Shown: positions 7,120 to 15,287 of the stretch, piece after piece
Numbering within the stretch: position 1 is the stretch's first letter
Layout of the letters: each line of letters starts with the position of its first letter
Assembly: GCA_031261245.1 (NCBI GenBank)
Contig: JAISKU010000076.1
Coordinates: 1 to 22,496 of the forward strand
DNA from: Oscillospiraceae bacterium
Lineage (GTDB): Bacteria; Bacillota; Clostridia; Oscillospirales; Oscillospiraceae
Direction: 5' to 3'
Length of the DNA: 22,496 bases
Translations under genes and position numbers: made by a program
Notes under the pieces: generated by a model
What the model was told of the DNA's origin: nothing
The model's database searches: none
The model's input: the letters and a program-made list of their open reading frames with translations, nothing else

Positions 7120-8099
7120 TTTATTACCGCTCCTCTCTGTGAATAATTGAAGATACGCTTCCTCGCGCTGAAAAAATCAAGCATCAGCGCCAAAAGCAGC
7201 AGGAATCCCGACGCTATATTCTTCCAATACGGCGCGACAAACAGTATGCTCAGTCCGTTGTTGAAGCCGTTGATGAGCAATAGCCCCGCAAAGGCGCCGC
7301 CCATATTCCCGGAGCCCCCGCCGAAGGCCACCCCGCCTATCAGCGCACACGTTATCCCCTCAAACGGACCGTAGCCGACTCCCGACGACGTAGCTCCCCA
7401 CATCCTCGCCGCGTTAATCATCCCCGCGATAGCGCACAGGGCCGCATTCAGTGCGAACAGGATGTAGGATATCCTCCTCGGCTTCAAGCCCGAGAGCTTT
7501 GCGGCCGACGGGTTTCCCCCCGAAAGGTACACGCTTTTACCGAATTTCGTCCTTGCGAGCACGACTCCGCAGACAACGAACACAACAGCGGTGAACACGA
7601 GCGTCAACGGGACCTCCCCGCCGAACTTATACGTGCCGAGCCACTTTATCGTCTTGTTTTCAATGTCCGTGGTGAAGCCGCTGCACAGCAGCAGTGTCGC
7701 TCCCATCGTTATGTACGACATTGCCATCGTCGCCACAAATGTGGGTATCCTGAACTCGTTTACAAGCACCGAGGTGAACGCGCCGATGCCTCCCGCAATG
7801 ACAAGTGTGAAGAAAATCGCCGCATACCAAGGCAATCCGGCTATCATGAGCTTTGCCATAACCACACCCGAAAGCGAGGCGACCCTGCTCGCCGAAATAT
7901 CAATATTCCCCATGATCATGAGAAACACCGCGCCGATAGTTATGTATGCCGCGGGCATTATTGTCGTCAGGATAAAACGCACGTTGCTCCACCCGAGATA
8001 CACGCCCTTCGACCTGATGTTAAAATACACCGCGAGCAGGGCAAATATCACAAGCAGCACAACTGTTCTCGACTTAACTGCTTTTTTTACAATACTCAA
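7116..8099 (-). CDS. ABC sugar transporter permease, orphan third copy (327 aa)
   Basis: This is an inner-membrane permease of the RbsC-like branch (ribose/galactose/autoinducer-2 importers), with about 8-10 hydrophobic segments. Family landmarks are MGNIDISASRVASLSG (63-78), NEFRIPTFVATMAMSYI (114-130), the ATPase-coupling loop GGNPSAAKLSGLKP (194-207) and GVAFGGGSGNMGGAF (256-270). It is more similar in these motifs to the permease at 16805-17773 than to that at 14283-15269. No ATPase or binding-protein gene lies beside it, so it presumably shares those encoded at 15288-16781 and 12974-14191. The start is TTG with an AGAAGGAA site 8 bases upstream. It lies 13 bases after the flavoenzyme gene and overlaps the next gene by ATGA. 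It may form an alternative heterodimeric channel with altered specificity. Confidence 0.88.
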   Translation of the reverse strand: MSIVKKAVKSRTVVLLVIFALLAVYFNIRSKGVYLGWSNVRFILTTIMPAAYITIGAVFLMIMGNIDISASRVASLSGVVMAKLMIAGLPWYAAIFFTLVIAGGIGAFTSVLVNEFRIPTFVATMAMSYITMGATLLLCSGFTTDIENKTIKWLGTYKFGGEVPLTLVFTAVVFVVCGVVLARTKFGKSVYLSGGNPSAAKLSGLKPRRISYILFALNAALCAIAGMINAARMWGATSSGVGYGPFEGITCALIGGVAFGGGSGNMGGAFAGLLLINGFNNGLSILFVAPYWKNIASGFLLLLALMLDFFSARKRIFNYSQRGAVIK

Positions 8100-8112
8100 C
8101 CGCGTTTTCCTT

Positions 8113-10044
8113 CTATCCGTTTCTCCCTATTGTCACGGCCACGGTTTGCGCCGACTCCGTCGCCTGCCGTATCGCCTTTCCTCCCGCGCAGTCGCCTATC
8201 ATATGGTACACGGGCGATACGGCGGATAGTGCGAACGCCTCCTGTGTCCGGGGCTTTACACCTGTCGCGAATACCACGGAGTCCGCCTCGAGCAGCGCCT
8301 CTCCGTCCGCGCCCGCGATTTTCACGCCCTCACGGCTAATCAGCTTCGCCTCCGTGTTGAATCTCACCTTGATGCCGGCGTCGCGAAGCTGGAGCCTGAC
8401 TGTGTGGCCCTGCGCCATCGGCGCCTGTATGCTGTCCGTCAGCTCGATTACCTCAACCTGCTTGCCGAGCGCGTGAAGATGCAGCGCGAGCTCTGTCCCG
8501 GACAGTCCGGCTCCGATGATGACCACTCGCTGTCCGACAATGCTCGGATTCGTGAACACCTCCTCAACCCTGAACACGTTCTCGCCGTCGGCGCCCTCGA
8601 TTGCTGGCGTGTACGGCGTCGAGCCGAGCGACGCTATAACCGCGTCGGGTGACAGCCTCTCGATATACTCCGGCGTGACCTCACAGTTCAGTCTCACCTC
8701 GACGCCGAGCTTAATCAGCGCGTTTCTCTGCGTTTCGATGTACTCCGCGAGGTGCTTTTTGAACGGCACGCCCTCCTCGCAGAGAATCACGCCGCCGAGC
8801 CGCGCGCTCTTCTCGCACAGCACAACCTCATGGCCGAACTTCGCGCACGAGATTGCCGCCTGCATACCGCCGACGCCGCCGCCAACGACGAGCACTTTCT
8901 GCTTCGACGCGGGCGGGGCATACCTCGCGAACTCGTTCTCGCGCCCCGTCTCGGGATTGAGCGCGCAGAGGAGTCTGAACGTCGGAAACATGGAGTCGTT
9001 GCAGCCGTAACAGCGTATGCATTTGCGAATCTCGGAGTCAAGACCCGCGCGCGCCTTGTTCGGCAGATCCGGATCACAGACAAGTCCGCGCGCGACATTT
9101 ATGATATCCGCCTTGCCGGACGCGATAATCTCTTCCATCATCGCCGGATCGGCGAGCGCGCCAACCGTCGAAACGAGCGAGTGTTTGACGTGCTTTTTTA
9201 TCTCGGCCGCGTATTTTACGAACGTCCCGTCCGGGTCAAACATCGACGGCGCCCAGCGCAGCGAGTTCTCGCTCTTCGTGGTTCCGTGAATTCCGACGGA
9301 GCAGTGTATGATGTCCGCATGTCCGTCAAGGCATTTCGCGTACTCAATGCCGCCCTCAATGCCGTAGCCGTCCTCAAATTCCGTGGCGGAAATGCGGAAC
9401 TCCACCGGGAACCCGCGCCCGCATTTTTCATGTATCGCATCGCACACGGCGGCGGCGAACCTCCCCCTGTTCTCGACGGAACCGCCCCACTTGTCCGTGC
9501 GCGTGTTCGTCGTCGTGCTGAAAAACTGCTGGGGGAGCCAGCCGTGGCCGCCGTGGACCGTCACCATGCCGAAGCCGTAGTATTTCGCCTTCGCGGCGGC
9601 GTCCGCGTACATCCGGATTGTCTCGTAAATCTGCTCCTCGGTCATCTCAAAGCACGGAACAGCCTCATCGCCGTCCACGAGGCCCGCGGACGGGCCGAGG
9701 TGCGCGTTTGCGTATCGTCCCGCGTGCTGGAGCTCTACAGACGGGACGGCGCCGAGCCTCTGTATCCTGTCCGCGAGCTTATACATAAACCGCATGATGA
9801 TGTCGTTGGTCAAATCAATGCTGATGTTCCCCATACGGCTGACCGGCGGATTGATGTGGCACTCCCCGACGCAGACCGTCGCCGCCCCGCCGAGCGCCTT
9901 GCGCTCGTAGTAGGCAATGCAGTCGTCCGTCGGCGTACAGTCCGCGTTGAAGTCCATGTGCCCCGTCGGAGAGCCGAAGATTCTGTTGCGAAAAACCACA
10001 TCTCCTATTTTTATGGGGTCAAATAAATGCTTGTACTTTATCAT
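8113..10044 (-). CDS. OYE-type NADH:flavin / [4Fe-4S] reductase, copy A (643 aa)
   Basis: This flavoenzyme has the architecture of 2,4-dienoyl-CoA reductase and BaiCD. It has an FMN-binding TIM barrel (1-340: QHAGRY 106-111, HGGHGWL 164-170, NTRTDKWGGSVENRGRF 180-196) and an iron-sulfur motif at C342, C345, C348, C360. An FAD-binding site follows (VLVVGGGVGGMQAA, 384-397), then an NAD(P)H Rossmann motif (VVIIGAGLSGTELAL, 507-521) and the terminal MIGDCAGG. Such enzymes move hydride from NAD(P)H through FAD, the cluster and FMN to an activated C=C bond. Two features depart from E. coli FadH: the Fe-S spacing is CX2CX2CX11C instead of CX2CX3CX11C, and Trp169 occupies the place of the active-site Tyr. 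No signal peptide is present. It lies 6 bases after the cupin gene and has a poor ribosome site, so coupling to the cupin is likely. The substrate is not a CoA ester by necessity. Confidence 0.9.
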   Translation of the reverse strand: MIKYKHLFDPIKIGDVVFRNRIFGSPTGHMDFNADCTPTDDCIAYYERKALGGAATVCVGECHINPPVSRMGNISIDLTNDIIMRFMYKLADRIQRLGAVPSVELQHAGRYANAHLGPSAGLVDGDEAVPCFEMTEEQIYETIRMYADAAAKAKYYGFGMVTVHGGHGWLPQQFFSTTTNTRTDKWGGSVENRGRFAAAVCDAIHEKCGRGFPVEFRISATEFEDGYGIEGGIEYAKCLDGHADIIHCSVGIHGTTKSENSLRWAPSMFDPDGTFVKYAAEIKKHVKHSLVSTVGALADPAMMEEIIASGKADIINVARGLVCDPDLPNKARAGLDSEIRKCIRCYGCNDSMFPTFRLLCALNPETGRENEFARYAPPASKQKVLVVGGGVGGMQAAISCAKFGHEVVLCEKSARLGGVILCEEGVPFKKHLAEYIETQRNALIKLGVEVRLNCEVTPEYIERLSPDAVIASLGSTPYTPAIEGADGENVFRVEEVFTNPSIVGQRVVIIGAGLSGTELALHLHALGKQVEVIELTDSIQAPMAQGHTVRLQLRDAGIKVRFNTEAKLISREGVKIAGADGEALLEADSVVFATGVKPRTQEAFALSAVSPVYHMIGDCAGGKAIRQATESAQTVAVTIGRNG

Positions 10045-10050
10045 CGCGCG

Positions 10051-11016
10051 TTATTCCGCTCCCAGCTGATTATAATGCACACCGTACCTTTTTCTCAGCG
10101 TCTCGAGCGTCTCCTGTTTGTCAGCGCGCTCCGGATCCGCGAGTATTCCCTCACGATCCTGCAAATACGCGTACCAGCGCGGAGCGCCGCTCACGTCATA
10201 CACAACCGCATCTGACAGAGCCTCAAAGGAGCGCGGCGCGTACATCGGGATCTTGACGAGGTGCTCCGGCTTTGCGATAAACTCCTCATCATACACCTTA
10301 AATTTTACCTCGCCCTCGGTGACGTAGTACAAATCTGTGTTCGCGGGGAACGGATACGACGTCGCCTTAAAGCCCTTTTTCAGCTCAAAGCACCACAACT
10401 CGCAAAGTCCGCTGTTCTCCCAGCGCCCCGTCAGCATTTTGAACGTCGCCCCAGGCAGCTCAAAGCTCGCCATCGGCCTCTCGCGGTGGCGTATCGCCGT
10501 GCACTCCTCCGGCGGCGTCTCCTTCACCCTGTACGGCGGCTCGCGCAGGAAGTGGTCGCCCTTCGGTAAAATCTCCTTCGGGAAATCCGGCCGCTCCATG
10601 AAGTCCGGATAGTGCTGCCGCAGCAGGTTTCCCGCCTCCCCCTCGTCGCCGTAGGGCATGTCGTGGAAGAACCCCCTGTACTTGGTGTCGTCGTAGAAGA
10701 ACATGCCGTGCGCCTGATACGGCTGCAAAAACAGTATGCTGCCTGGCTTAATGTACGCCTTCTGGTCATTGATGTAGACGTCCATACCGCCGCTGTCCAC
10801 GAAGAATATCTCGTAGCCCAGCTCGTGCTCATGATAGTGCGCATCGGCCCCCGGCCGCGTCTTGTGCATGATCGAGTCCGTCATGGTGAGATTCTTGCGC
10901 GGCCCCTCGGGCATAAGTACGGTGTGCTGGTCCTCGACGACGTATCCGTCCGGCATCTTTACACTCACCGGAGACAGGAAGTTCGCCTCATCGTTTAGGT
11001 CTATTAGATACTTCAC
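10051..11016 (-). CDS. Bicupin metalloprotein, paralogue 3 (321 aa, GTG start)
   Basis: This is the third bicupin paralogue. I place the start at the GTG at 11016, giving MKYLIDLNDEAN, because GGAGGG (11029-11024) lies 7 bases upstream and the result aligns with the paralogue N termini. A TTG at 11031 would put the ribosome site inside the gene. Ligands counted from this start are H62, H64, E69 (YHEHELGYEIFFVDSG) and H103 (PGSILFLQPYQAHGM). The C-terminal barrel (NTDLYYVTEGEVKFKVYD, then APRSFEALSDAVVYDVSG) lacks metal ligands. The gene is 51 bases after the glycosidase-like gene and 6 bases before the flavoenzyme. This repeats the cupin-to-flavoenzyme order seen at 20106 and 18105, implying consecutive steps or a shared substrate. 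Confidence 0.88.
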   Translation of the reverse strand: MKYLIDLNDEANFLSPVSVKMPDGYVVEDQHTVLMPEGPRKNLTMTDSIMHKTRPGADAHYHEHELGYEIFFVDSGGMDVYINDQKAYIKPGSILFLQPYQAHGMFFYDDTKYRGFFHDMPYGDEGEAGNLLRQHYPDFMERPDFPKEILPKGDHFLREPPYRVKETPPEECTAIRHRERPMASFELPGATFKMLTGRWENSGLCELWCFELKKGFKATSYPFPANTDLYYVTEGEVKFKVYDEEFIAKPEHLVKIPMYAPRSFEALSDAVVYDVSGAPRWYAYLQDREGILADPERADKQETLETLRKRYGVHYNQLGAE

Positions 11017-11067
11017 AACTATTCCCTCCAAATATATAAATTATTAACTCGCAAATTTATACGCGCG

Positions 11068-12828
11068 TTATTTTGTGTAATGCTCCGCGAAGAACAGGCA
11101 ACACCCGGCCGTCCATCCCGACAGGAACATCGACTCCTCCCGGAAGAACATCGGCGTCTGATACTCCTGCGTACCGTCAAACGGGTTGTGTATGTGGTAC
11201 AGGCCGAAATCAATCAGCGTGTCGAGATACTTTACCGCCACCCGCTTGGCAAGATCCACCCTGCCGCAATACTCAAGTCCGAGTGCGATAAGCGCCTGAA
11301 CCGGCGTGCCAATACTGCCGCTGCACCAGCCGTGATGGAACCACTGACTGCTGAGCTTTTCGGACGCGAGCCCGTATTTCGTGTCGTATTCCCCGGAGTC
11401 GAATATCAACTCTACCGAACGGTCGATTACGTGCTGCGGCAGCCTTTTGCCGAGGACGAGCACGCAGTACAGCGGCAGGGAGGTGGGCTCCGACCGCTCC
11501 TTCGTTATGACGTTCACCGCCACCCAGCCGTCCTCCGTCCAGAACATGTCAACAATCTTCGCGACCGTGTCCTTCGACTTCTGCTCCCACGCCGCGTTTA
11601 CCGCCTCGTCCTTTCCGAGTATCCGGCCGAGCTTCGCCAGCGCCTCCTCCTGAAGCACGAGGTACGCGTTCATATCCGGGCACGCGAGCGGGAACCCGAG
11701 TCTCTGGTAGGAGCCGTCCTCCCAGCCCGTCTCTCCGGCGTTTTGGTTCTCGAAAATGCCGTCGTGATCGACGTCGCGGAAATTGAGATAGAAATTCGTC
11801 CATTTCTCCAAACCGTCATAGAGGAATTCGAGCTCCTCTCTCGGTTTTTTCGATATGTCAAAATTCTCCATCTGCCACAGCAGACCAAGACCCTGAACGG
11901 GCGGCTTCATTGACGCAACGCCGGCGCCGGAAAATGCGAGAGAATCCGCAACGCGCCCGTGCTCGTCCTGCACGTCGAACGAGGACAGCAGCACCTCCCA
12001 CGCGAAATCGGGGTTCTTCGCGAGGAAAAATGCGTGCATGCCCTGCTGCCACGAGAACGCGCCCTCAAAAATAAGCCTCATCATCTTTACCATCTGCCGC
12101 TTGTAGACCGTCTCGCCGTCGGGGATCACCGTCAGCCCCCATACCGTCCACGCCGCTTTTAGTCCGATGTCCTTATATTTTTCCGGCAATGACGGTACGA
12201 ACTTCTCCGCAAATCCGTCAAAATCCGCCTTTACCCTCGCCACGCACTCGTCGTAGGACAGATAATCGTCGCGTTTTTTCGGGTCGATAAGCCACTCCTC
12301 GGCCACGAGCTCGACAACGCCGTCCTTATCCGGTGAAATTTCAAGCGAAAAGCCATTTTGCGTAAGCGTTCCCGCGATTGGCACAAATTGCAAAAATCCA
12401 TTTCCAAAGCTCGCCTTGATCGTGCCGTCGTACAAATCTGCGATGCCGCCCATGCCGAACATCCCGGACTTTGGCGTGAACCTCACCGACAGATTATCGC
12501 GCCCGACGCACCGCAGATATTTGAAATCACCTATACAAAAACGCACAGACCCGTATTCACTCTCCAAAGCGAGCTCATACGGCGTGGTGCTTATTACGCA
12601 GTTGCACGGAATTCCGTTCCGCACAAGCTCAACTCTGACCTGCCTGAACGGGCTCTCGGCGTCCATTGTGCCGAGAAGCGCTCCCCCGCCTATGCGGGAG
12701 GTTGCAATGAAAAGCTGCGCCTTTCCGAACTGGTTACTTCCGCCGTTGGAGTTAGCGAGGCTTATGTAGGAGCCGCGCCTTGAAAAAGGCATTTCCAACG
12801 GATCTATAAAGGTCTTTCCGATTAACAT
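11068..12828 (-). CDS. MGH1/GH63-like glycosidase with altered acid motif (586 aa)
   Basis: This six-hairpin glycosidase-family protein has a beta-rich N-terminal domain (FSRRGSYISL at 15-24) and a helical barrel. Landmarks are FSWQQGMHAFFL (258-269), SSFDVQDEHGRVAD (282-295), KPPVQGLGLLWQM (308-320), AGETGWEDGSY (364-374), PDMNAYLVLQEEALAKLG (384-401), LVLGKRLPQHVID (457-469) and YGLASEKLSSQWFHHGW (485-501). Aligned with HESGWDDA of the paralogue at 3789-5594, the general-acid position holds Glu370 instead of Asp. That is a conservative change that may lower or retune activity. The candidate base region reads YHIHNPFDGTQE (544-555), also unlike the usual pattern. It is cytoplasmic by absence of a signal. 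It is the first gene after the importer and is separated from the binding protein by a strong stem-loop. The upstream ribosome site is weak (AAGGG about 14 bases before the ATG), so the start is less certain. Confidence 0.8.
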   Translation of the reverse strand: MLIGKTFIDPLEMPFSRRGSYISLANSNGGSNQFGKAQLFIATSRIGGGALLGTMDAESPFRQVRVELVRNGIPCNCVISTTPYELALESEYGSVRFCIGDFKYLRCVGRDNLSVRFTPKSGMFGMGGIADLYDGTIKASFGNGFLQFVPIAGTLTQNGFSLEISPDKDGVVELVAEEWLIDPKKRDDYLSYDECVARVKADFDGFAEKFVPSLPEKYKDIGLKAAWTVWGLTVIPDGETVYKRQMVKMMRLIFEGAFSWQQGMHAFFLAKNPDFAWEVLLSSFDVQDEHGRVADSLAFSGAGVASMKPPVQGLGLLWQMENFDISKKPREELEFLYDGLEKWTNFYLNFRDVDHDGIFENQNAGETGWEDGSYQRLGFPLACPDMNAYLVLQEEALAKLGRILGKDEAVNAAWEQKSKDTVAKIVDMFWTEDGWVAVNVITKERSEPTSLPLYCVLVLGKRLPQHVIDRSVELIFDSGEYDTKYGLASEKLSSQWFHHGWCSGSIGTPVQALIALGLEYCGRVDLAKRVAVKYLDTLIDFGLYHIHNPFDGTQEYQTPMFFREESMFLSGWTAGCCLFFAEHYTK

Positions 12829-12888
12829 TTTTTCGTGACCGTCCCTTCTTCAGCAAAATCAAAAAACACGTTCTTCCGCAAGCCGCCG

Positions 12889-12930
12889 AAAGGCAGAGGG
12901 CGAGGACCTCGTCACGCGCCCTCTGCCTTT
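12889..12930 (-). terminator. Strong stem-loop after the binding-protein gene (attenuating or stabilising)
   Basis: A perfect 14-bp stem (12889-12902 with 12917-12930, core GGCAGAGGGCG) encloses a 14-base loop. The loop region also holds the near-palindrome CGAGGACCTCG (12901-12911), which allows an alternative fold. On the minus strand only three T residues follow before a C, so termination would be partial. Similar hairpins after binding-protein genes in importer operons raise their mRNA level relative to downstream genes. I see no promoter between it and the next gene, which favours read-through. Confidence 0.65.
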
Positions 12931-12973
12931 GATTAGAATACAAACAGAGAATACACTTTTTGTTAATCCGGTT

Positions 12974-14191
12974 TTAGCGCGAGGGCTTCAGCGACGCGTC
13001 GCCATAAATCTCGTTAGCGACGTCAATATTGTATTGAACATACGTCTCCGGCGTGAGCATTGTCACAGGGATCGGATACAGCGAGTACTTCGTGCCGAAT
13101 TTCGCCTGGCGCGCGTCCTCCCAGAGTGTCTCTTGGGTCGCCCTGCCGTCCATAAGGGCGACGATACCGGAGAGCGCGGGGGCCGTCAGGAGGTCGTCTG
13201 AGGCTCCGACGCAAGACACGAGGGAACCTACCGAGCCGGCATCCCACTCCGTCGTCACACCCTGGCTCTCGCAGCAGGTAATGATAACTCTGTCCTCAAT
13301 TCCGAGCGTCTCGACGGCGCGTGCCGCCGGCGCCGGGTAGAGCATCATCGCGCAGTTGATGAACCAGTGTGTAATCTCGGGATGTCCGCTGACATAGCCG
13401 GTGATGATGTTGTACACGAGCTCCGCGTTAATCTGCTGTCCGGAGGTGTCGCCAACAAGCCAGAGATTGTTGGGGAACGCCGCCGTCCACGTGTCCTTCG
13501 CCGCCTGCTCGCGCGGGCGGAACACGTTAATCGTGGACATGTTCAGCATGATCATTCCAATCTCTTCCGTTTTCACGTCGTTGCCCCAGTAGGTTTTGTA
13601 GTTGTCGATGCACCACTGCGTCGATACCTGCCCGATCAAATATCCGTCGAGCACAACCGCCGGTCCGTAGAGCTCCTGCGTCTCGTCGTTCTGGAACGGC
13701 GTCATTACGTTCAGCCACTGGAAAGAGTCCTTCATCTCATCGCGCAGAACCTCCAGGGTGCGCTTCTGCGCCGCGTAGTCGTGCGTGAGAATCAGGCCGT
13801 CGCGGTCGCGGTACAGGTCGAAGCTGTTGATAAACTTCTCATTGTCTCCGTTCGCGTTGAAGAAGTCGAACTCGACGTTCATCTTCTCTTTGCCGAGGTA
13901 CTGCAGGGCGCGATACTGCCAGTCAATTGCTTCGTTTGCATAGACTTGGTAGAATGTGACCTTATAAGGGTCTCTCGCAAAGTGGTCAACAGGATCGTCC
14001 CAATATCCGACATGCGAGGGGTTAGCGGGATTCGGAGTCGGGCCGCCGCCGGATGGCGCGTTTGTGTCTCCGCCACCGGATGGCGTCGAGGCGGGTGTCG
14101 GCGTCGTGGCGCCGCCCGTTGTGTTGCCGCCGCAAGCCAATAGGCCGGCGACAACCGCGAGCACCAGGGCAATCGCAAGTATCTTCTTCAT
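12974..14191 (-). CDS. Sugar-type ABC substrate-binding lipoprotein (405 aa)
   Basis: This extracellular ligand-binding component has a type 1 periplasmic-binding fold and is tethered by lipid. The signal peptide MKKILAIALVLAVVAG leads to the lipobox LLAC, with the modified Cys at residue 20. A low-complexity Gly/Thr/Pro/Ser linker (about 21-58) follows, then the two-lobed binding domain from VTFYQVYANEAIDWQYRALQ onward. The domain includes DLYRDRDGLILTHDY, the hinge-proximal VVLDGYLIGQVSTQW and GIVALMDGRA near the end, as in the ribose/galactose-binding group. AAAGGAG precedes the ATG at ideal spacing. It sits last in the importer set, downstream of two permeases and the ATPase. A 91-base gap with a stem-loop precedes it and a strong stem-loop follows. 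The ligand is unknown. Many Trp and Tyr residues would suit stacking against a sugar ring or an aromatic aglycone. Confidence 0.93.
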   Translation of the reverse strand: MKKILAIALVLAVVAGLLACGGNTTGGATTPTPASTPSGGGDTNAPSGGGPTPNPANPSHVGYWDDPVDHFARDPYKVTFYQVYANEAIDWQYRALQYLGKEKMNVEFDFFNANGDNEKFINSFDLYRDRDGLILTHDYAAQKRTLEVLRDEMKDSFQWLNVMTPFQNDETQELYGPAVVLDGYLIGQVSTQWCIDNYKTYWGNDVKTEEIGMIMLNMSTINVFRPREQAAKDTWTAAFPNNLWLVGDTSGQQINAELVYNIITGYVSGHPEITHWFINCAMMLYPAPAARAVETLGIEDRVIITCCESQGVTTEWDAGSVGSLVSCVGASDDLLTAPALSGIVALMDGRATQETLWEDARQAKFGTKYSLYPIPVTMLTPETYVQYNIDVANEIYGDASLKPSR

Positions 14192-14243
14192 TTTTGCTAT
14201 TTCTCCTTTCGATTTTGCGTGTTTTGATGTGTGATTTTATACG

Positions 14244-14265
14244 CAAACACGGCAAGCCGCGTTTG
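14244..14265 (-). promoter_or_regulatory. Intercistronic stem-loop before the binding-protein gene
   Basis: CAAACACGG (14244-14252) pairs with CCGCGTTTG (14257-14265) across a 4-base loop: eight Watson-Crick pairs plus one that is a G-U wobble in minus-strand RNA. No T run follows on the minus strand, so it is not a terminator. With the hairpin at 12889-12930 it brackets the binding-protein gene and could protect a processed mRNA. Confidence 0.4.
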
Positions 14266-14282
14266 TCGCCCTTTGATTGCGC

Positions 14283-15269
14283 CTACGACTTCTGTGAGTG
14301 CGGCGCAGCTTTCAGAGAGCGCAGACGCGCCCTCTCGCGCAGGAAGTCAACGATAAGCGCTATTACAAGCAGCACGCCGTTTGCGCAGACCATCCAGTAC
14401 GCGTTTAGGTTGATGATATACAGCCCGCTCTTGAAGCAGGTGAGCATCAAAATACCGAGGAACAGCACTCCCATACCGCTCGAGCCGCCGCCGAGGAACG
14501 ACACGCCGCCGATAATCGCGGCCACCATGCCGTCCATCTCAGCTCCCACGACGTTTCCGACCGTACCGTTGTGCATACGCGAGGCGAGGATAATACCTCC
14601 GATACACGCGATGACGCCGTTGTTGACGAAAAAGATCGTAGAAATTTTGTTGAAGTTGATTCCGGCGAGCCTTGCCGCGTTTCTGTTGCCGCCGCAAAGC
14701 AGCAGCTGTCTGCCGATCTTCGTGTTTGAAATCAGCCAGCCGTACACAAGCAGCAGCACCACCATTACGATAAACGGCAACGGGAAAATCCAAAGATTCG
14801 TCGCGCCTATCTTCCAGAAGGCCCTGTCCGTAATCATTATCGTCGAGTTTCCGGAGATAATGGCCCCGACTCCCTGCCACACGGAGGACATGGCCATCGT
14901 CGCGATAAACGGCATAAAGTTCATCACATTCGACAAAAACGCGTTGATGAGTCCGAAAACCGCGCCCATTAGCAAACAGAGCACTATCGCCAACGGGAAC
15001 GCCATCCCCCTCGCGATGAGCATGGCGCACACAAGTCCGCCCATCATGCCCTCCGCACCGGAGGCGAGATCAATAGACCCGCTCATCATCAGGCACGCCA
15101 TGCCGCACGTTATCGTACCCGTAAGGCTCATCGCATACATGATTCCGCGGATGTTGTCCCAGGACAGATACTCCTTCTTCAGTATACTGAAGAAAATCAC
15201 CACCACCGCGATGACTATAACGAGCGTTACGCCCTTGCCCTTAGAGAATTTAATCAGAGTTTTCTTCAT
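14283..15269 (-). CDS. ABC sugar transporter permease (328 aa)
   Basis: This RbsC-type inner-membrane permease has a basic N terminus (MKKTLIKFSKGKG) followed by about 8-10 hydrophobic helices. Conserved landmarks are LMMSGSIDLASGAEGMMGG (60-78), NFMPFIATMAMSSVWQG (117-133), the ATPase-contacting loop GGNRNAARLAGINFNKIS (193-210) and GVSFLGGGSSGMGVLFLG. It is the most divergent of the three permeases (GGNRNAARLAG versus GGNP[TS]AAKL[AS]G), so it and the permease at 16805-17773 probably form a heterodimeric channel. A strong AAGGAG site precedes its ATG, and it lies 18 bases after the ATPase gene. The C terminus extends as a basic tail (LRERARLRSLKAAPHSQKS). Confidence 0.93.
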   Translation of the reverse strand: MKKTLIKFSKGKGVTLVIVIAVVVIFFSILKKEYLSWDNIRGIMYAMSLTGTITCGMACLMMSGSIDLASGAEGMMGGLVCAMLIARGMAFPLAIVLCLLMGAVFGLINAFLSNVMNFMPFIATMAMSSVWQGVGAIISGNSTIMITDRAFWKIGATNLWIFPLPFIVMVVLLLVYGWLISNTKIGRQLLLCGGNRNAARLAGINFNKISTIFFVNNGVIACIGGIILASRMHNGTVGNVVGAEMDGMVAAIIGGVSFLGGGSSGMGVLFLGILMLTCFKSGLYIINLNAYWMVCANGVLLVIALIVDFLRERARLRSLKAAPHSQKS

Positions 15270-15287
15270 TCCTGTACTCCTTCACAT

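Noticed and set aside
11017..11031. TTG at 11031 as start of cupin 3
   Set aside because: It places GGAGGG inside the coding sequence and adds five residues absent from the paralogues.
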